A DNA stretch of 30,329 nt from JASFRS01 sp050114795 (GCA_050114795.1 JASFRS010000006.1:1-30329); one strand, 5' to 3'; numbered from the stretch's first letter, positions 9,456 to 17,369 are shown. Notes: generated by a model from the letters alone, not told the origin. Numbers and translations: made by a program.

Positions 9456-9968
9456 TCATTCTCCAATCGACACTTGCTGATTGATGGCACCCAAAGTGGT
9501 GCTTGCATCGGTAAAAATCAGGCCGGCGAACAGATAATTAAAAGTGATTGCCGCCCGAACTGTGATAAGAGGGATCTGATCCTGATCCTCATAAAGCCCG
9601 CTATAGGCATCAGATGAATTATCAAAACAGGTGGCCGTAACCGTGATCGTCGTATTGTCAGTCCAACCGGCAATCACAGGATCACCGGACCCATCAATGG
9701 TGCCGGTCCGCGTGAGCTGTTGAACATATAAGACATCACTCGCATTGATCAGACCACTACAATCAGCGGGCAAACGGGAGGCAAAGCGCGCGCCATCCCG
9801 CACAGCCTTTGTCAGCACATGATAATCCCAGAACAGCCGTCCGCCTTCAAATGCACCCACGAACAAGACCAGCAAAAAGGGCACAATCATCGCAAATTCA
9901 ACACCTGCGGCCCCTTTGTTGCCAAAGCCTATGGCGCGAAGCGCCTTATATGTCGCTTGCTTCATCAT
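9456..9968 (-). CDS. TadE-type pseudopilin, first copy
   Basis: 170 residues. It has the same architecture as its downstream neighbour: short basic leader, cleavage motif KG followed by AAGVEF with Glu at +5, and a transmembrane helix ending with 'GAFEGGRLFWDYH'. The C-terminal domain has two clear Cys residues (ADCSG and ATCFDN). The start ATGATG overlaps the tadG stop (ATGA), indicating translational coupling. It is probably a minor pseudopilin acting in initiation or in the pilus base. Confidence 0.9.
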   Translation of the reverse strand: MMKQATYKALRAIGFGNKGAAGVEFAMIVPFLLVLFVGAFEGGRLFWDYHVLTKAVRDGARFASRLPADCSGLINASDVLYVQQLTRTGTIDGSGDPVIAGWTDNTTITVTATCFDNSSDAYSGLYEDQDQIPLITVRAAITFNYLFAGLIFTDASTTLGAINQQVSIGE

Positions 9969-11443
9969 TCGTACAATTGCACCACGTTAAAAAAGGTTTC
10001 TTCACCAACGATGCTGACGTCTGAAGTTTCACCTATGATTTCTGCATAGATCACCCGGTCATTACCGTCTTTGCTCATCGGTTCTGTTATGAACAGGTCG
10101 ATATGAGCGATGGGTTCTTTCGTGAAGCGGCCGGACTCACCCGTGCAATCCATCACCACTGCCGAGATATAACGACGGTCGGGATCTGCCTGTGCGACCG
10201 GAGTGGGTGAGGCACACACAGGCAGTCCTTGTTCACCCGCCGGCAAATTCCCTGCAAAGGCGGGATTGTTATAAAGCTGGTCTTTTTCCCACTCATAAAC
10301 CTCACGACGAGAGGGAACTGGATCCGCCGCCGTCAGGCCTAAAGCCGCACGCCAGTCGACGATACCGTGCATGGTTTCAAAATAAGTGCCAATCGGCCAA
10401 TCGCCATTCCCCACACGGCCACCACTGACGGGTGTACAAGGTGCGGGATCCCCCACGCCTTGGACATAATCCGGATAGGCGCAGCGGTCACGTGGCAGCG
10501 CCATGGTGTCTGCCCCATCAGGGTCAGCATCCCCCGTATAGGGGTTGGCAGGGTCTTCCCACCCATTAGCGCCCAAGCTGCATTTTGCCCCCGTCCGCAC
10601 CAGACCTTTAATAGTGTTTCTTGCGGGGCGATATTGCGGATCGCTGGCAAGGCCTTTGGAATTACCACTGTAAATATCAAAGCGTGTGTTAAATCCATCA
10701 CGGACAGCATCATTTTGCCCCGGCTCAGTGGTCACCACCTCGCCAAGACATGCCGCCTGAGGGTTAATACGCCCCAACGCATCACGAAGCTCATCCGCAC
10801 CCAACGACACGGTATCAGGTGCGAGAAATCCAAAATTGCCATCAACCCAAGCGGCACCACCACCAACGCTGCGCATGATAATGCCGTAGCCAGCCAACGC
10901 ATCAGCATTCGTCAGGTCAACAGACGGTATCTGACACATCATAAGTGGAGGTACTTTGCAAAGGGCCGAACCAAGACCCGCGACAGCACGCGCTGACATA
11001 TCTTCAGCAAAGAAATTACCGACAATACCACCGAAGATAAAAGTTACATCTCGCGGGTCGGCGGTCACCTCTATGAAATTTGCATCTGAATCCGTTGTTG
11101 CTACTGTGCGGGTTGTCAGATCGACTAGAAATTTAATGTTGCTCGTCGAAATCGAGACATTACCGCCCAAGCCATCCGTTGCAAAACGCTGGAAATTAGT
11201 CACAAGAGACGAGGTGACCGCCTGAGTTGCCCGGGTGCGCGCGCCGTCTTCCCCATCAAGCTGCGTCGCACCGGACAAGGCTGCCGCATCCACGGCATCC
11301 TGCAACTCCGTATGCAGGTTGAACATGCGAGCGCCATCAATGGCTAAGGCCATCAACCCAAAGAGCGCAACAAGACCGACAGCGGTCATAGGTGCGATAG
11401 CACCACGCTCTTCCCGTCCCAAATGTTCAATTTTCTTATGCAT
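9965..11443 (-). CDS. TadG-type pilus assembly protein
   Basis: 492 residues. The N-terminus 'REERGAIAPMTAVGLVALFGLMALAIDGARMF' is cited here by its ends: REERGAIAP and AIDGARMF flank one membrane helix, the hallmark of TadG/TadE-like proteins. 'LHTELQDAVDAAALSGA' follows, also typical. Unlike the two TadE copies it lacks the Glu at +5, so it may not be cleaved by prepilin peptidase. The large exported domain is rich in Cys (CKVPPLMMC, CSLGANG, CAYPDY, CTPVSG), suggesting disulfides. I see no von Willebrand A metal site, which many TadG proteins have. The start ATG has GGGGGAATAAGG about 10 nt upstream. Confidence 0.88.
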   Translation of the reverse strand: MHKKIEHLGREERGAIAPMTAVGLVALFGLMALAIDGARMFNLHTELQDAVDAAALSGATQLDGEDGARTRATQAVTSSLVTNFQRFATDGLGGNVSISTSNIKFLVDLTTRTVATTDSDANFIEVTADPRDVTFIFGGIVGNFFAEDMSARAVAGLGSALCKVPPLMMCQIPSVDLTNADALAGYGIIMRSVGGGAAWVDGNFGFLAPDTVSLGADELRDALGRINPQAACLGEVVTTEPGQNDAVRDGFNTRFDIYSGNSKGLASDPQYRPARNTIKGLVRTGAKCSLGANGWEDPANPYTGDADPDGADTMALPRDRCAYPDYVQGVGDPAPCTPVSGGRVGNGDWPIGTYFETMHGIVDWRAALGLTAADPVPSRREVYEWEKDQLYNNPAFAGNLPAGEQGLPVCASPTPVAQADPDRRYISAVVMDCTGESGRFTKEPIAHIDLFITEPMSKDGNDRVIYAEIIGETSDVSIVGEETFFNVVQLYE

Positions 11444-11487
11444 CTGCCTTATTCCCCCAAATATGGCTTTCGAAGCTAAGCTATAGC

Positions 11488-11763
11488 TCAGCCTCCACCT
11501 CCGGAATTACCGACTGTGGTGGTCCTCAGAATTACAAGGTCCTCCACTTTGTCAGTCTTGTAACGTTCCATAGCGATGGCCGCTTTCGCCCCCGAAGACG
11601 TTGCCGGACCCTCATAAGTCGGTGCCGGGTTGGCAACCTGCAGGGCCTTGTTTTGCAGCAAGCTATTCCCATAGCCGGGGTGAATAGCTTCATGGTGGGC
11701 AAAGCAGCCCTGCAACGTTAGTGCCGCACCGCTTAGCAAAAGAATTTTATATGTTTTACGCAT
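11488..11763 (-). CDS. Small Tad-locus lipoprotein, CpaD position
   Basis: 91 residues from the ATG at 11763; the first in-frame start (TTG) overlaps cpaC and has a weaker context. A lipoprotein signal ends in LQGC (Cys20). The mature part contains 'AIHPGYGNSLLQNKALQVANP' style low-complexity sequence and ends in GGGG. It sits between the secretin cpaC and tadG, where Caulobacter-type loci encode CpaD, a roughly 200-residue lipoprotein. It is much shorter and I cannot recognise a CpaD domain. It may be a reduced CpaD or a secretin-associated pilotin-like protein, but this is inference from position and lipidation. Confidence 0.75.
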   Translation of the reverse strand: MRKTYKILLLSGAALTLQGCFAHHEAIHPGYGNSLLQNKALQVANPAPTYEGPATSSGAKAAIAMERYKTDKVEDLVILRTTTVGNSGGGG

Positions 11764-11780
11764 TGTCCTATATCCCCCTA

Positions 11781-13220
11781 TCAATGCAGCACATGGCCGA
11801 ATTCACCATCAATTCCGGCACCGCTTTGCCCTTCAAGCATCACCCGTGCACGGTCTGTTGGTGATTGACGGTTTTTCCATCCATTCAGCTTACCTAGGGC
11901 AAACAGCTCAAAGTCGCTGGGCGGCACGAAATTGTCAGTCGGTGCAGCCAAAGTTCCCGCACGGGCCGGTGTCACCAGCCGTGGCGTGACAATAATGACC
12001 AGCTCTGTTTCGTTGCGCAGAAAATCTGTGCTGCGGAACAAAGACCCAAGAATGGGAATGTCACCCAATACCGGGAACTGGTTGATCGTGTCTTGGAAAT
12101 CGCTTTGCAACAGGCCGGCGATCGCGAAGGATTCACCGTCACGCAACTCAACCGTCGTCGCCGCACGACGTGTTTGCAGCCCCGGTACACTAAAGCCGGA
12201 AAGAGTGACCGCCGTTGTTGGGTCAATCGCGCTAACCTCTGGCGCCACATCCAGGCTGATTAAGCCGCCATCCAATACCGTTGGTGTAAAGGCCAGGCTG
12301 ACGCCAAATTCACGGAATTGAACGGTAATAGCAATATTATTACTGCCAACTTGTGAGCTTTGCGCGACTGGTACTGGAAATTCACCACCGGCGAGGAAGC
12401 TGGCCGTATCACCTGAACGCGCAACCAATGTTGGCTCCGCCAGCGTCTTAACCAGCCCCTTTTCTTCCAAAGTATCGAATAGAAGATTGACCGTTGACGC
12501 ACCTGGGTGCAGAGATAACGCCCCCAGTCCAAATGTCCCTTCAGGTATAATGTCCGTATTGAACACATTGCCAGAGAAGAATTGGAAATCTAGGTCATTG
12601 TCGAAGAACTCGAAGTTCAAGCCTAATTGCTTTGCAGTTGTGCGTTGAATTTCAGAAAAGCGCACCTCCAACATGACCTGTTGTGGCGAACCCACGCCCA
12701 ATAGATTGATCACATGGTCAGGTGCAAAAGTCTCTGCAATGGCAATGGCTTTATCAAGCCGCCCAGCGCTGGACATAACACCGGACAATAGAACTGAGCC
12801 ATTGGCTGGACGGATGGAAATTTCTTCCTCCGGCATCAATTCATAAAGCCGTTGCTTCAAGCCATCCACATCCGGTGTCACCACCAGATCCAGAACGGCA
12901 ATTAATTGTTTTTTACGATCATAAAAAGTCAGGCTAGTCGAACCTGTCTTTTTCCCCAGAACATAAACAGACTTATCAGTCAATGGCAGGATATCAGCGA
13001 TTTCCGCATTCCCTACCAATGCTTGATCATAAGCTACGTCCAATTCCAAAACCTGAGATTTGGAGACAGGGACCATGAGTTCACCAGCATGGCGGGATGT
13101 TTCCGCGGCCTGGGTCACGACGCCTTGCGCGTAGCTTGGGTTGAGTTCGCCGCTGAACAACAGCGGTGCGCATAAAAGCGCCAAAGTGAGTGCACCTGTT
13201 TTTCGAAGTGCCGAAGCCAT
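11781..13220 (-). CDS. cpaC: Tad outer-membrane secretin CpaC/RcpA
   Basis: 479 residues from the ATG at 13220, which has GGGGGA 7 nt upstream; the longer in-frame TTG start would put the signal peptide too far inside. A Sec signal peptide (about residues 1-30) is followed by the pilus-assembly N-terminal domain ('LELDVAYDQALVGNAEIADILP'), a BON-like segment ('GSVLLSGVMSSAGRLDKAI') and the secretin domain, ending with the family signature region 'ETELVIIVTPRLVTP'. It forms the multimeric outer-membrane channel for the Flp pilus. Its stop is 18 nt before the small lipoprotein start. Confidence 0.95.
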   Translation of the reverse strand: MASALRKTGALTLALLCAPLLFSGELNPSYAQGVVTQAAETSRHAGELMVPVSKSQVLELDVAYDQALVGNAEIADILPLTDKSVYVLGKKTGSTSLTFYDRKKQLIAVLDLVVTPDVDGLKQRLYELMPEEEISIRPANGSVLLSGVMSSAGRLDKAIAIAETFAPDHVINLLGVGSPQQVMLEVRFSEIQRTTAKQLGLNFEFFDNDLDFQFFSGNVFNTDIIPEGTFGLGALSLHPGASTVNLLFDTLEEKGLVKTLAEPTLVARSGDTASFLAGGEFPVPVAQSSQVGSNNIAITVQFREFGVSLAFTPTVLDGGLISLDVAPEVSAIDPTTAVTLSGFSVPGLQTRRAATTVELRDGESFAIAGLLQSDFQDTINQFPVLGDIPILGSLFRSTDFLRNETELVIIVTPRLVTPARAGTLAAPTDNFVPPSDFELFALGKLNGWKNRQSPTDRARVMLEGQSGAGIDGEFGHVLH

Positions 13221-13281
13221 GGTCTTATCCCCCGATTTGAACCAAGATTCCAAATATGTTTATGCCTTAGCCCAGCTTTCC

Positions 13282-14196
13282 TTAGTTGCTGGCTAAAGCG
13301 TCCGAATCCACGGACTTATCTGCGGGCGTCGGTGACGCCGGTTTTTGATCCTTTTGCACTTTGTAGGATGTGCTTTCCAAAGCCCGGAAAACTTTTACCG
13401 TGGAGTCACCCGACGGGCGTGCCACACGGCGACGTACCGGCGCTTTGGGTGTCGAATTCGCTTGAGCGAAACGTAAGTCATTAACGTCAATACGCTGCAC
13501 GCGATCCGCATCCTTATAACTCAGATTGCGAAGAGCCAGACCCAAAGTGCCAACTTGCTGCGCCAGATGAAGTTTCTGCGCTTGCAGCGGTGTGACCTCC
13601 AACGTCACGGAACGCGCAACTGTTGGTTGGTCTTTTGCCTCATTCGCATCCTGATCAATGCCCAGAACCCGTACATTTTGTAGGATAATATCATTAATTG
13701 TGCGTTTACTGGCGTTTTGCATATTTCGTGTAATCATCACGTCAACCCGGTCACCGGGTAAAACAAAACCACCAACGCCTACGATATCATTCACACGAAT
13801 GGTGGCTGCACGCATATTGCCTTCAATCAAACCAGACAAAGACAAGCGCCCGCCTTTACCGGATACTTTGCTTGTCAAGATAGGCTCATTTATCTCCATA
13901 GGACGAAGTGCTACACGCCCTTCTTCCTCAGATAAAACAGCGTCTATGGATTGAAACGCACCGGGCGGCACTGCATCTGCAGGCCATTTTACAATGCGTA
14001 AATGCTCAGGACCGATTTTATTCCCGAAAAAAAGCGGCGTCTTTGCAACAACAATGTCGACGGTCTCCATTTCCGGTGTCGACGTTGCCACAATGGTGGG
14101 CTGCTCCATCCGAGAGATATAGCTTTGGACCAGAAAAACCGCAGCGATGGCTAAAACAAGCCCGACTGCGAGAAAAATAATTGGTCGGTTATTCAT
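13282..14196 (-). CDS. cpaB: Pilus assembly protein CpaB/RcpC
   Basis: 304 residues. One N-terminal membrane helix (residues 5-28) is followed by an SAF-type domain ('VDIVVAKTPLFFGNKIGPEHLRI') and the RcpC/CpaB core ('GGFVLPGDRVDVMIT', 'LEVTPLQAQKLHLAQ'). The C-terminus is basic, Pro-rich and low-complexity. CpaB is periplasmic and thought to help organise the secretin and pilus. A GGAGGG sequence 7 nt before the ATG is one of the best ribosome sites in the operon. It is the first gene after the flp attenuator-like hairpin and its stop is 62 nt before the cpaC ATG. Confidence 0.93.
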   Translation of the reverse strand: MNNRPIIFLAVGLVLAIAAVFLVQSYISRMEQPTIVATSTPEMETVDIVVAKTPLFFGNKIGPEHLRIVKWPADAVPPGAFQSIDAVLSEEEGRVALRPMEINEPILTSKVSGKGGRLSLSGLIEGNMRAATIRVNDIVGVGGFVLPGDRVDVMITRNMQNASKRTINDIILQNVRVLGIDQDANEAKDQPTVARSVTLEVTPLQAQKLHLAQQVGTLGLALRNLSYKDADRVQRIDVNDLRFAQANSTPKAPVRRRVARPSGDSTVKVFRALESTSYKVQKDQKPASPTPADKSVDSDALASN

Positions 14197-14240
14197 CTAT
14201 TCACCCTCCCCCGAAGGACTGAGATGGAAATGGAAAATCA

Positions 14241-14262
14241 GGCGGCGGCCCCTTCCGCCGCC
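14241..14262 (-). terminator. GC-rich hairpin between flp and cpaB, likely attenuator
   Basis: Perfect 8-bp arms GGCGGCGG (14241-14248) and CCGCCGCC (14255-14262) enclose a 6-nt loop. Read on the - strand, the stem is followed by TGATTTTCC. It lies right after the flp stop, where a partial terminator would give more pilin transcript than assembly-gene transcript, an arrangement usual for major pilin genes. The T-run is short, so leaky termination is more likely than a full stop. Confidence 0.65.
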
Positions 14263-14280
14263 CGATTTGGTCAAGCGATA

Positions 14281-14505
14281 TTAGTCGCTGTTACTCGTGC
14301 CGCATTCCGTAGCTGTGATGGAATCTGGGCTGGAGTTAATGTCGTCCAAGCAGGTATCAACATTGGTCAGCGCTGTATCAACACCTTCACCAACGTTAAA
14401 CGCAGCAATAGCGACACCAGCCGCAACGATGGCCAACAGCAAAGCATATTCGGCAGCAGCCGCGCCTTTTTCTTGGCCCAGAAATTTAATAAGTAATGCA
14501 CGCAT
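14281..14505 (-). CDS. Flp-family type IVb major pilin
   Basis: 74 residues from the ATG at 14505; AGGGAG is 9 nt upstream, and the longer in-frame TTG start would lengthen the leader unusually. The leader ends EKG and the mature protein begins AAAAEY, with Glu19 at +5 and Tyr20 next to it. This is the Flp motif cut by the CpaA/TadV peptidase. A hydrophobic helix of about 20 residues follows ('ALLLAIVAAGVAIAAF'), then a short polar tail with two Cys that may form a disulfide. This is the structural subunit of the Tad pilus used for surface attachment. First gene of the operon. Confidence 0.94.
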   Translation of the reverse strand: MRALLIKFLGQEKGAAAAEYALLLAIVAAGVAIAAFNVGEGVDTALTNVDTCLDDINSSPDSITATECGTSNSD

Positions 14506-14614
14506 GTCTAAGTGCTCCCTTGTCACATTCAAAACTGCCCAGGGCTTGGAGCACGAGGCTGGTTTCCCAAGTTATGTTGAGGCACCCCCAACGCCAACTC
14601 CCCCAAGATGGACT

Positions 14615-14642
14615 GCCCCTCACGTATCAAGGACCGTGCCAA
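14615..14642 (-). promoter_or_regulatory. Candidate sigma-54 (-24/-12) promoter for flp
   Basis: On the - strand the sequence reads TTGGCACG, four bases, TTGAT, close to the sigma-54 consensus TTGGCACG-N4-TTGCW. The -24 element is perfect and the -12 element has A instead of the conserved C. The start site would be near 14615, giving a leader of about 110 nt before flp. The sequence just upstream is AT-rich, as expected for a bent IHF-type region. The -12 mismatch keeps this tentative. Confidence 0.35.
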
Positions 14643-14957
14643 AAAAGTTAAAATATATATATTTCAGCTATTTAAGGCTTTTTTATATACATATAATAAG
14701 GGGGGTGCACGGATGTCCCCCCCTGCTTTACCCCCACTGTCACCCTCTACGACTCCATCAATAGGGGGACAACACTACCCTTAAAGCGCCAGCCATATAC
14801 CTCATTTGCAGTATAGGTCCTGCCAACTACAGTATAGAGCTACCTCCATATGCCGAAAATTGAAACTACAAGGTAGAATGCAAGCATAACCGAAATTCAA
14901 TGACTTAAGGCAAAATCCCACATGCACACAGTCTATTAAGTTTCGTATTTACATTAT

Positions 14958-14980
14958 TTTTTGTAATTTCGTTACAAAAA
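14958..14980. repeat. Perfect inverted repeat, possible operator (dyad 1)
   Basis: Arms TTTTTGTAA (14958-14966) and TTACAAAAA (14972-14980) are perfect complements around TTTCG. It lies in the region between flp and the LuxR-type gene and resembles the dyad 70 bp further on. It is a plausible site for a dimeric regulator. Confidence 0.6.
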
Positions 14981-15028
14981 TATTAACGCTATAGGTATTG
15001 TAAATTTCTCCGACACCCAAATTTTAAC

Positions 15029-15049
15029 TTTTGAAATTACATTTCAAAA
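15029..15049. repeat. Perfect inverted repeat, possible operator (dyad 2)
   Basis: Arms TTTTGAAAT (15029-15037) and ATTTCAAAA (15041-15049) surround TAC. It shares the outer TTTTnGnAA/TTnCnAAAA pattern with dyad 1. The centres of the two dyads are 70 bp apart. Confidence 0.6.
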
Positions 15050-15247
15050 AATACGTATAAAATTCAATGATTAATTCACTTTGAAGCAATTTTTAAGAGA
15101 TTCCGCCGATGATCGGATTTGGGATTCCCGGGATTTCAGTGTAAGCTAAACTGCACTAAGAGAGAATTTGCTTGGGCGCGGCTGGAGTTAAGGGGTAAAA
15201 GCGTGGAATAATTCACGCAATGAATACCGCGAGTGGGGGCGCGTATC

Positions 15248-16411
15248 ATGGCGTATTCAGAAGAGATGGTTGAGGTCATATCAGCGATCCAATCGGCATC
15301 GTTGGACCAGGATAAATGGCCGGTAGCCTTTAAGGGGCTTGCGGATTTGACGCGCAGCCCTGCTTTCAACTTTTGCATTATAGACGGCGAACGCCACATA
15401 GGTGTTCACGCTGAATTCTCTGGCGTTCCAGAAGACGCAATGCGGGAGTATTGTGCGGGCCAATTGCGCCGCGACCCATTTATAAAATATGCGAACAGAA
15501 TGCCGATCGGGGCCACCATCCATGACCATCTTCACACGCAAGAAGCTGAAATGGAGGGCCACCCTTTTTACAAATGGTGGCGGGAGGCAAGCGGCTTACA
15601 TTATGCGATTGGAAGCCGGTTATGCGACGTTGGCGGAACTAACGCTTATCTGACCATGCACCGTACTTTGCAGGACGGTCCTGCGAATAGTGAAACCATC
15701 GACCAGTTTTCCCTCATTATGCCTCATTTGCTGAATGGCATCGAAGTCAGCAAAAGACTGACCAGCATTGGCGCAATTGAAGGATCATTGACGGGGATTA
15801 TTGACACATTACCCCGCGGGCTTGCTCTCATTCGCAAAGACGGAAGCATTGCCTTCGCAAATGAATATCTACGTCGTATCCTTTCTTCTAATGACGGTCT
15901 TTCTATTGAAGGGGGCTTTTTTGCAACAGGGCGTTATTTGGATCAAGACGCATTAAACAAAGCCATTCGGCTTGCCATTTCGTCGCGGGATACACGCGCT
16001 GAAAGGCGCGGCGGCCATGTTGTGGTTTCCCGCGCATCTGGCAAAATGCCCTATCGGGTTTTCACATCGCCCCTTCCGAATAGCGTCATGTTTAATCTGC
16101 AGCCGATCGCCGCAATGCTGTTCATTGTTGATCCGGATGAAAAGATTTCCTGTGACCGGTTTACGCTAATGGACGCTTTAGATTTGACGGACAGAGAGGC
16201 AGAGATTGCTGTCAAGCTCGCCAATGGTGAGGATCTCTGCCATATCGCAGAGGATATTGGTATTTCTATCATGACTGCGCGCAAGCATTTACAGAATATT
16301 TATAAGAAGTCCCATGTCAGTCGACAGGGCGAATTAGTATCCCTACTTTGCAATATCGCTGTTACAACACCCGGCGAACCTTCATTCAACAGGCATTCCA
16401 GCTATAAATAG
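15248..16411 (+). CDS. LuxR-family transcriptional regulator with N-terminal sensor region
   Basis: 387 residues from the ATG at 15248, which has a GGGGG run 8 nt upstream; an in-frame GTG at 15233 lies on the same G-run and has no site of its own. The C-terminal 65 residues are a LuxR/GerE helix-turn-helix ('LTDREAEIAVKLANGEDLCHIA', with 'ISIMTARKHLQNIYKKSHVSRQGELV'). The N-terminal 300 residues look like a PAS-like sensory region ('GLALIRKDGSIAFANEYLRRIL') after a segment rich in aromatic residues. I see no clear acyl-homoserine-lactone domain, so the signal is unknown. It is transcribed away from the Tad operon across a long control region, so pilus control or autoregulation is an inference. 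Confidence 0.88.
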   Translation: MAYSEEMVEVISAIQSASLDQDKWPVAFKGLADLTRSPAFNFCIIDGERHIGVHAEFSGVPEDAMREYCAGQLRRDPFIKYANRMPIGATIHDHLHTQEAEMEGHPFYKWWREASGLHYAIGSRLCDVGGTNAYLTMHRTLQDGPANSETIDQFSLIMPHLLNGIEVSKRLTSIGAIEGSLTGIIDTLPRGLALIRKDGSIAFANEYLRRILSSNDGLSIEGGFFATGRYLDQDALNKAIRLAISSRDTRAERRGGHVVVSRASGKMPYRVFTSPLPNSVMFNLQPIAAMLFIVDPDEKISCDRFTLMDALDLTDREAEIAVKLANGEDLCHIAEDIGISIMTARKHLQNIYKKSHVSRQGELVSLLCNIAVTTPGEPSFNRHSSYK

Positions 16412-16414
16412 CAA

Positions 16415-16678
16415 CTATTGGTTTTCAGGTGTTTCAGTGTCTTTGGGAGCGTCCGGAGTCGCGCTCTGCTGCGCGTCAAGCTCGACCACTGGCTGTCGCG
16501 TCCAATGATATGCAGCCAGAAGAAACACACCAACAATCAAAACAAAAACGATCTGCGCCAAGCGCTTCACAGCACGTGGATCCGACAAAACAGCGGATGC
16601 TAATAGTATAGTAATTACAATGAGAAAGATGATTTCTGGAGTAAGTGCTTCATACCAGCCAACGACAAATTCCCACAT
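16415..16678 (-). CDS. Small two-helix membrane protein
   Basis: 87 residues, no family recognised. Two hydrophobic segments lie at residues 15-31 ('IIFLIVITILLASAVL') and 43-58 ('IVFVLIVGVFLLAAY'), followed by an acidic, Pro/Glu-rich tail. The ATG has a GGGGGG run 7 nt upstream, like many genes here, which supports translation. It converges on the LuxR-type gene with a 3-nt gap and diverges from the 167-residue membrane protein. Confidence 0.7.
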   Translation of the reverse strand: MWEFVVGWYEALTPEIIFLIVITILLASAVLSDPRAVKRLAQIVFVLIVGVFLLAAYHWTRQPVVELDAQQSATPDAPKDTETPENQ

Positions 16679-16769
16679 CAGACTACCCCCCCTTTTCGCC
16701 CAATTTGAATTGAGACGCGTTAACCAATTTCATTTAGCTTAAGATGAATTATAGCATGTTTTGCGCGAC

Positions 16770-16787
16770 TTAACCTCTATTGGTTAA
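16770..16787. repeat. Inverted repeat TTAACC-N6-GGTTAA between divergent genes
   Basis: TTAACC (16770-16775) and GGTTAA (16782-16787) are perfect 6-bp arms around TCTATT. Another TTAACC occurs near 16719. The site lies between two divergent membrane-protein genes, about 80 nt before the + strand start, where an operator could act. Confidence 0.4.
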
Positions 16788-16865
16788 AATTTTAATTAGA
16801 TTTCTTCTAAATTTTCCTGTTATCCTTTTTCCACTCGATCAGACGAGGTCGAAAAAGGTGTACAG

Positions 16866-17369
16866 ATGACACGAGCGACGCAAATATCCTTGGTATATCT
16901 TGCCTATGCGGCAATAGCTGCCGTTGGGATTTTGCCGCTTACATCATCCAATGGTTTTGGCGTTCTCGCTGGGATTATGGCGCCAGACATTATTTCCATG
17001 TGCTACCGTAATAAAGGCGAACACCGTCTGGTTCTTCCCGACCATATTTTGTACATCATCGGCGGGATGGCCTTAGGGCTGTCAATATTATTGCCACAGG
17101 TTTCAACACCTATAATTCTCTTCCTATTCGCTGTCAGCGCCCGCATTTGGGTGGCCCTTCATACAGAAAGCGGTGTTCAATTTGCCTTGAGTGGCGCTGC
17201 ACCAAAACATGGGCGATTAAAAATCAGTCTGACCAAACCAAGGGAACTTGCCCTGCGTTGGATATGCTGCTGCCTCACTATCACCTTGATCGCAGACACA
17301 ATCGTCCCACGGTCCATGCACCAGGGCTTTGCCTTGATTGCCGAGCTGCACAAGCAAGGCCTCATCTAA
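16866..17369 (+). CDS. Hypothetical multi-pass membrane protein
   Basis: 167 residues, no family recognised. Four hydrophobic stretches can be seen: residues about 8-27, 30-45, 63-98 (long, probably two helices) and 140-157. The middle loop is basic ('RNKGEHRLVLPDH' and 'KHGRLKISLTKPRELALRW'). The ATG is preceded by a weak AGGTG motif about 8 nt upstream. It stands alone on the + strand and ends in a strong hairpin shared with katG. Function unknown. Confidence 0.7.
   Translation: MTRATQISLVYLAYAAIAAVGILPLTSSNGFGVLAGIMAPDIISMCYRNKGEHRLVLPDHILYIIGGMALGLSILLPQVSTPIILFLFAVSARIWVALHTESGVQFALSGAAPKHGRLKISLTKPRELALRWICCCLTITLIADTIVPRSMHQGFALIAELHKQGLI

Larger units (their letters stand above)
14506..15247. 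other. Gene-free divergent control region between flp operon and luxR
   Basis: About 740 bp with no credible gene. It is AT-rich in the centre (14640-14700 and 14940-15090) and contains two perfect dyads, a sigma-54-like box, and an 11-bp direct repeat AAATTCAATGA (14893-14903 and 15060-15070). It also has a G6/C6 inverted repeat (14700-14705 and 14717-14722), CCGATGATCGG (15105-15115), and a short stem GCGTG/CACGC (15201-15218) just before the luxR start. Promoters for both the flp operon (- strand) and the LuxR-type gene (+ strand) must lie here. Confidence 0.6.

Noticed and set aside
10367..10996. 209-codon + strand frame inside tadG
   Set aside because: Antisense shadow of tadG; the tadG frame has the family hallmarks and coupled ends.
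14700..14722. G6/C6 inverted repeat as an intrinsic terminator
   Set aside because: The 11-nt loop and the lack of a clean T-run, together with no gene ending there, leave it unassigned.
14297..14764. 155-codon open frame on the + strand across flp
   Set aside because: It is antisense to the well-supported flp gene and continues into low-complexity intergenic DNA. The protein has no recognisable fold.
14506..15247. CtrA-type TTAA-N7-TTAA site for flp, as in Caulobacter pilA
   Set aside because: TTAA motifs occur but none at the required spacing in the stretches I checked.
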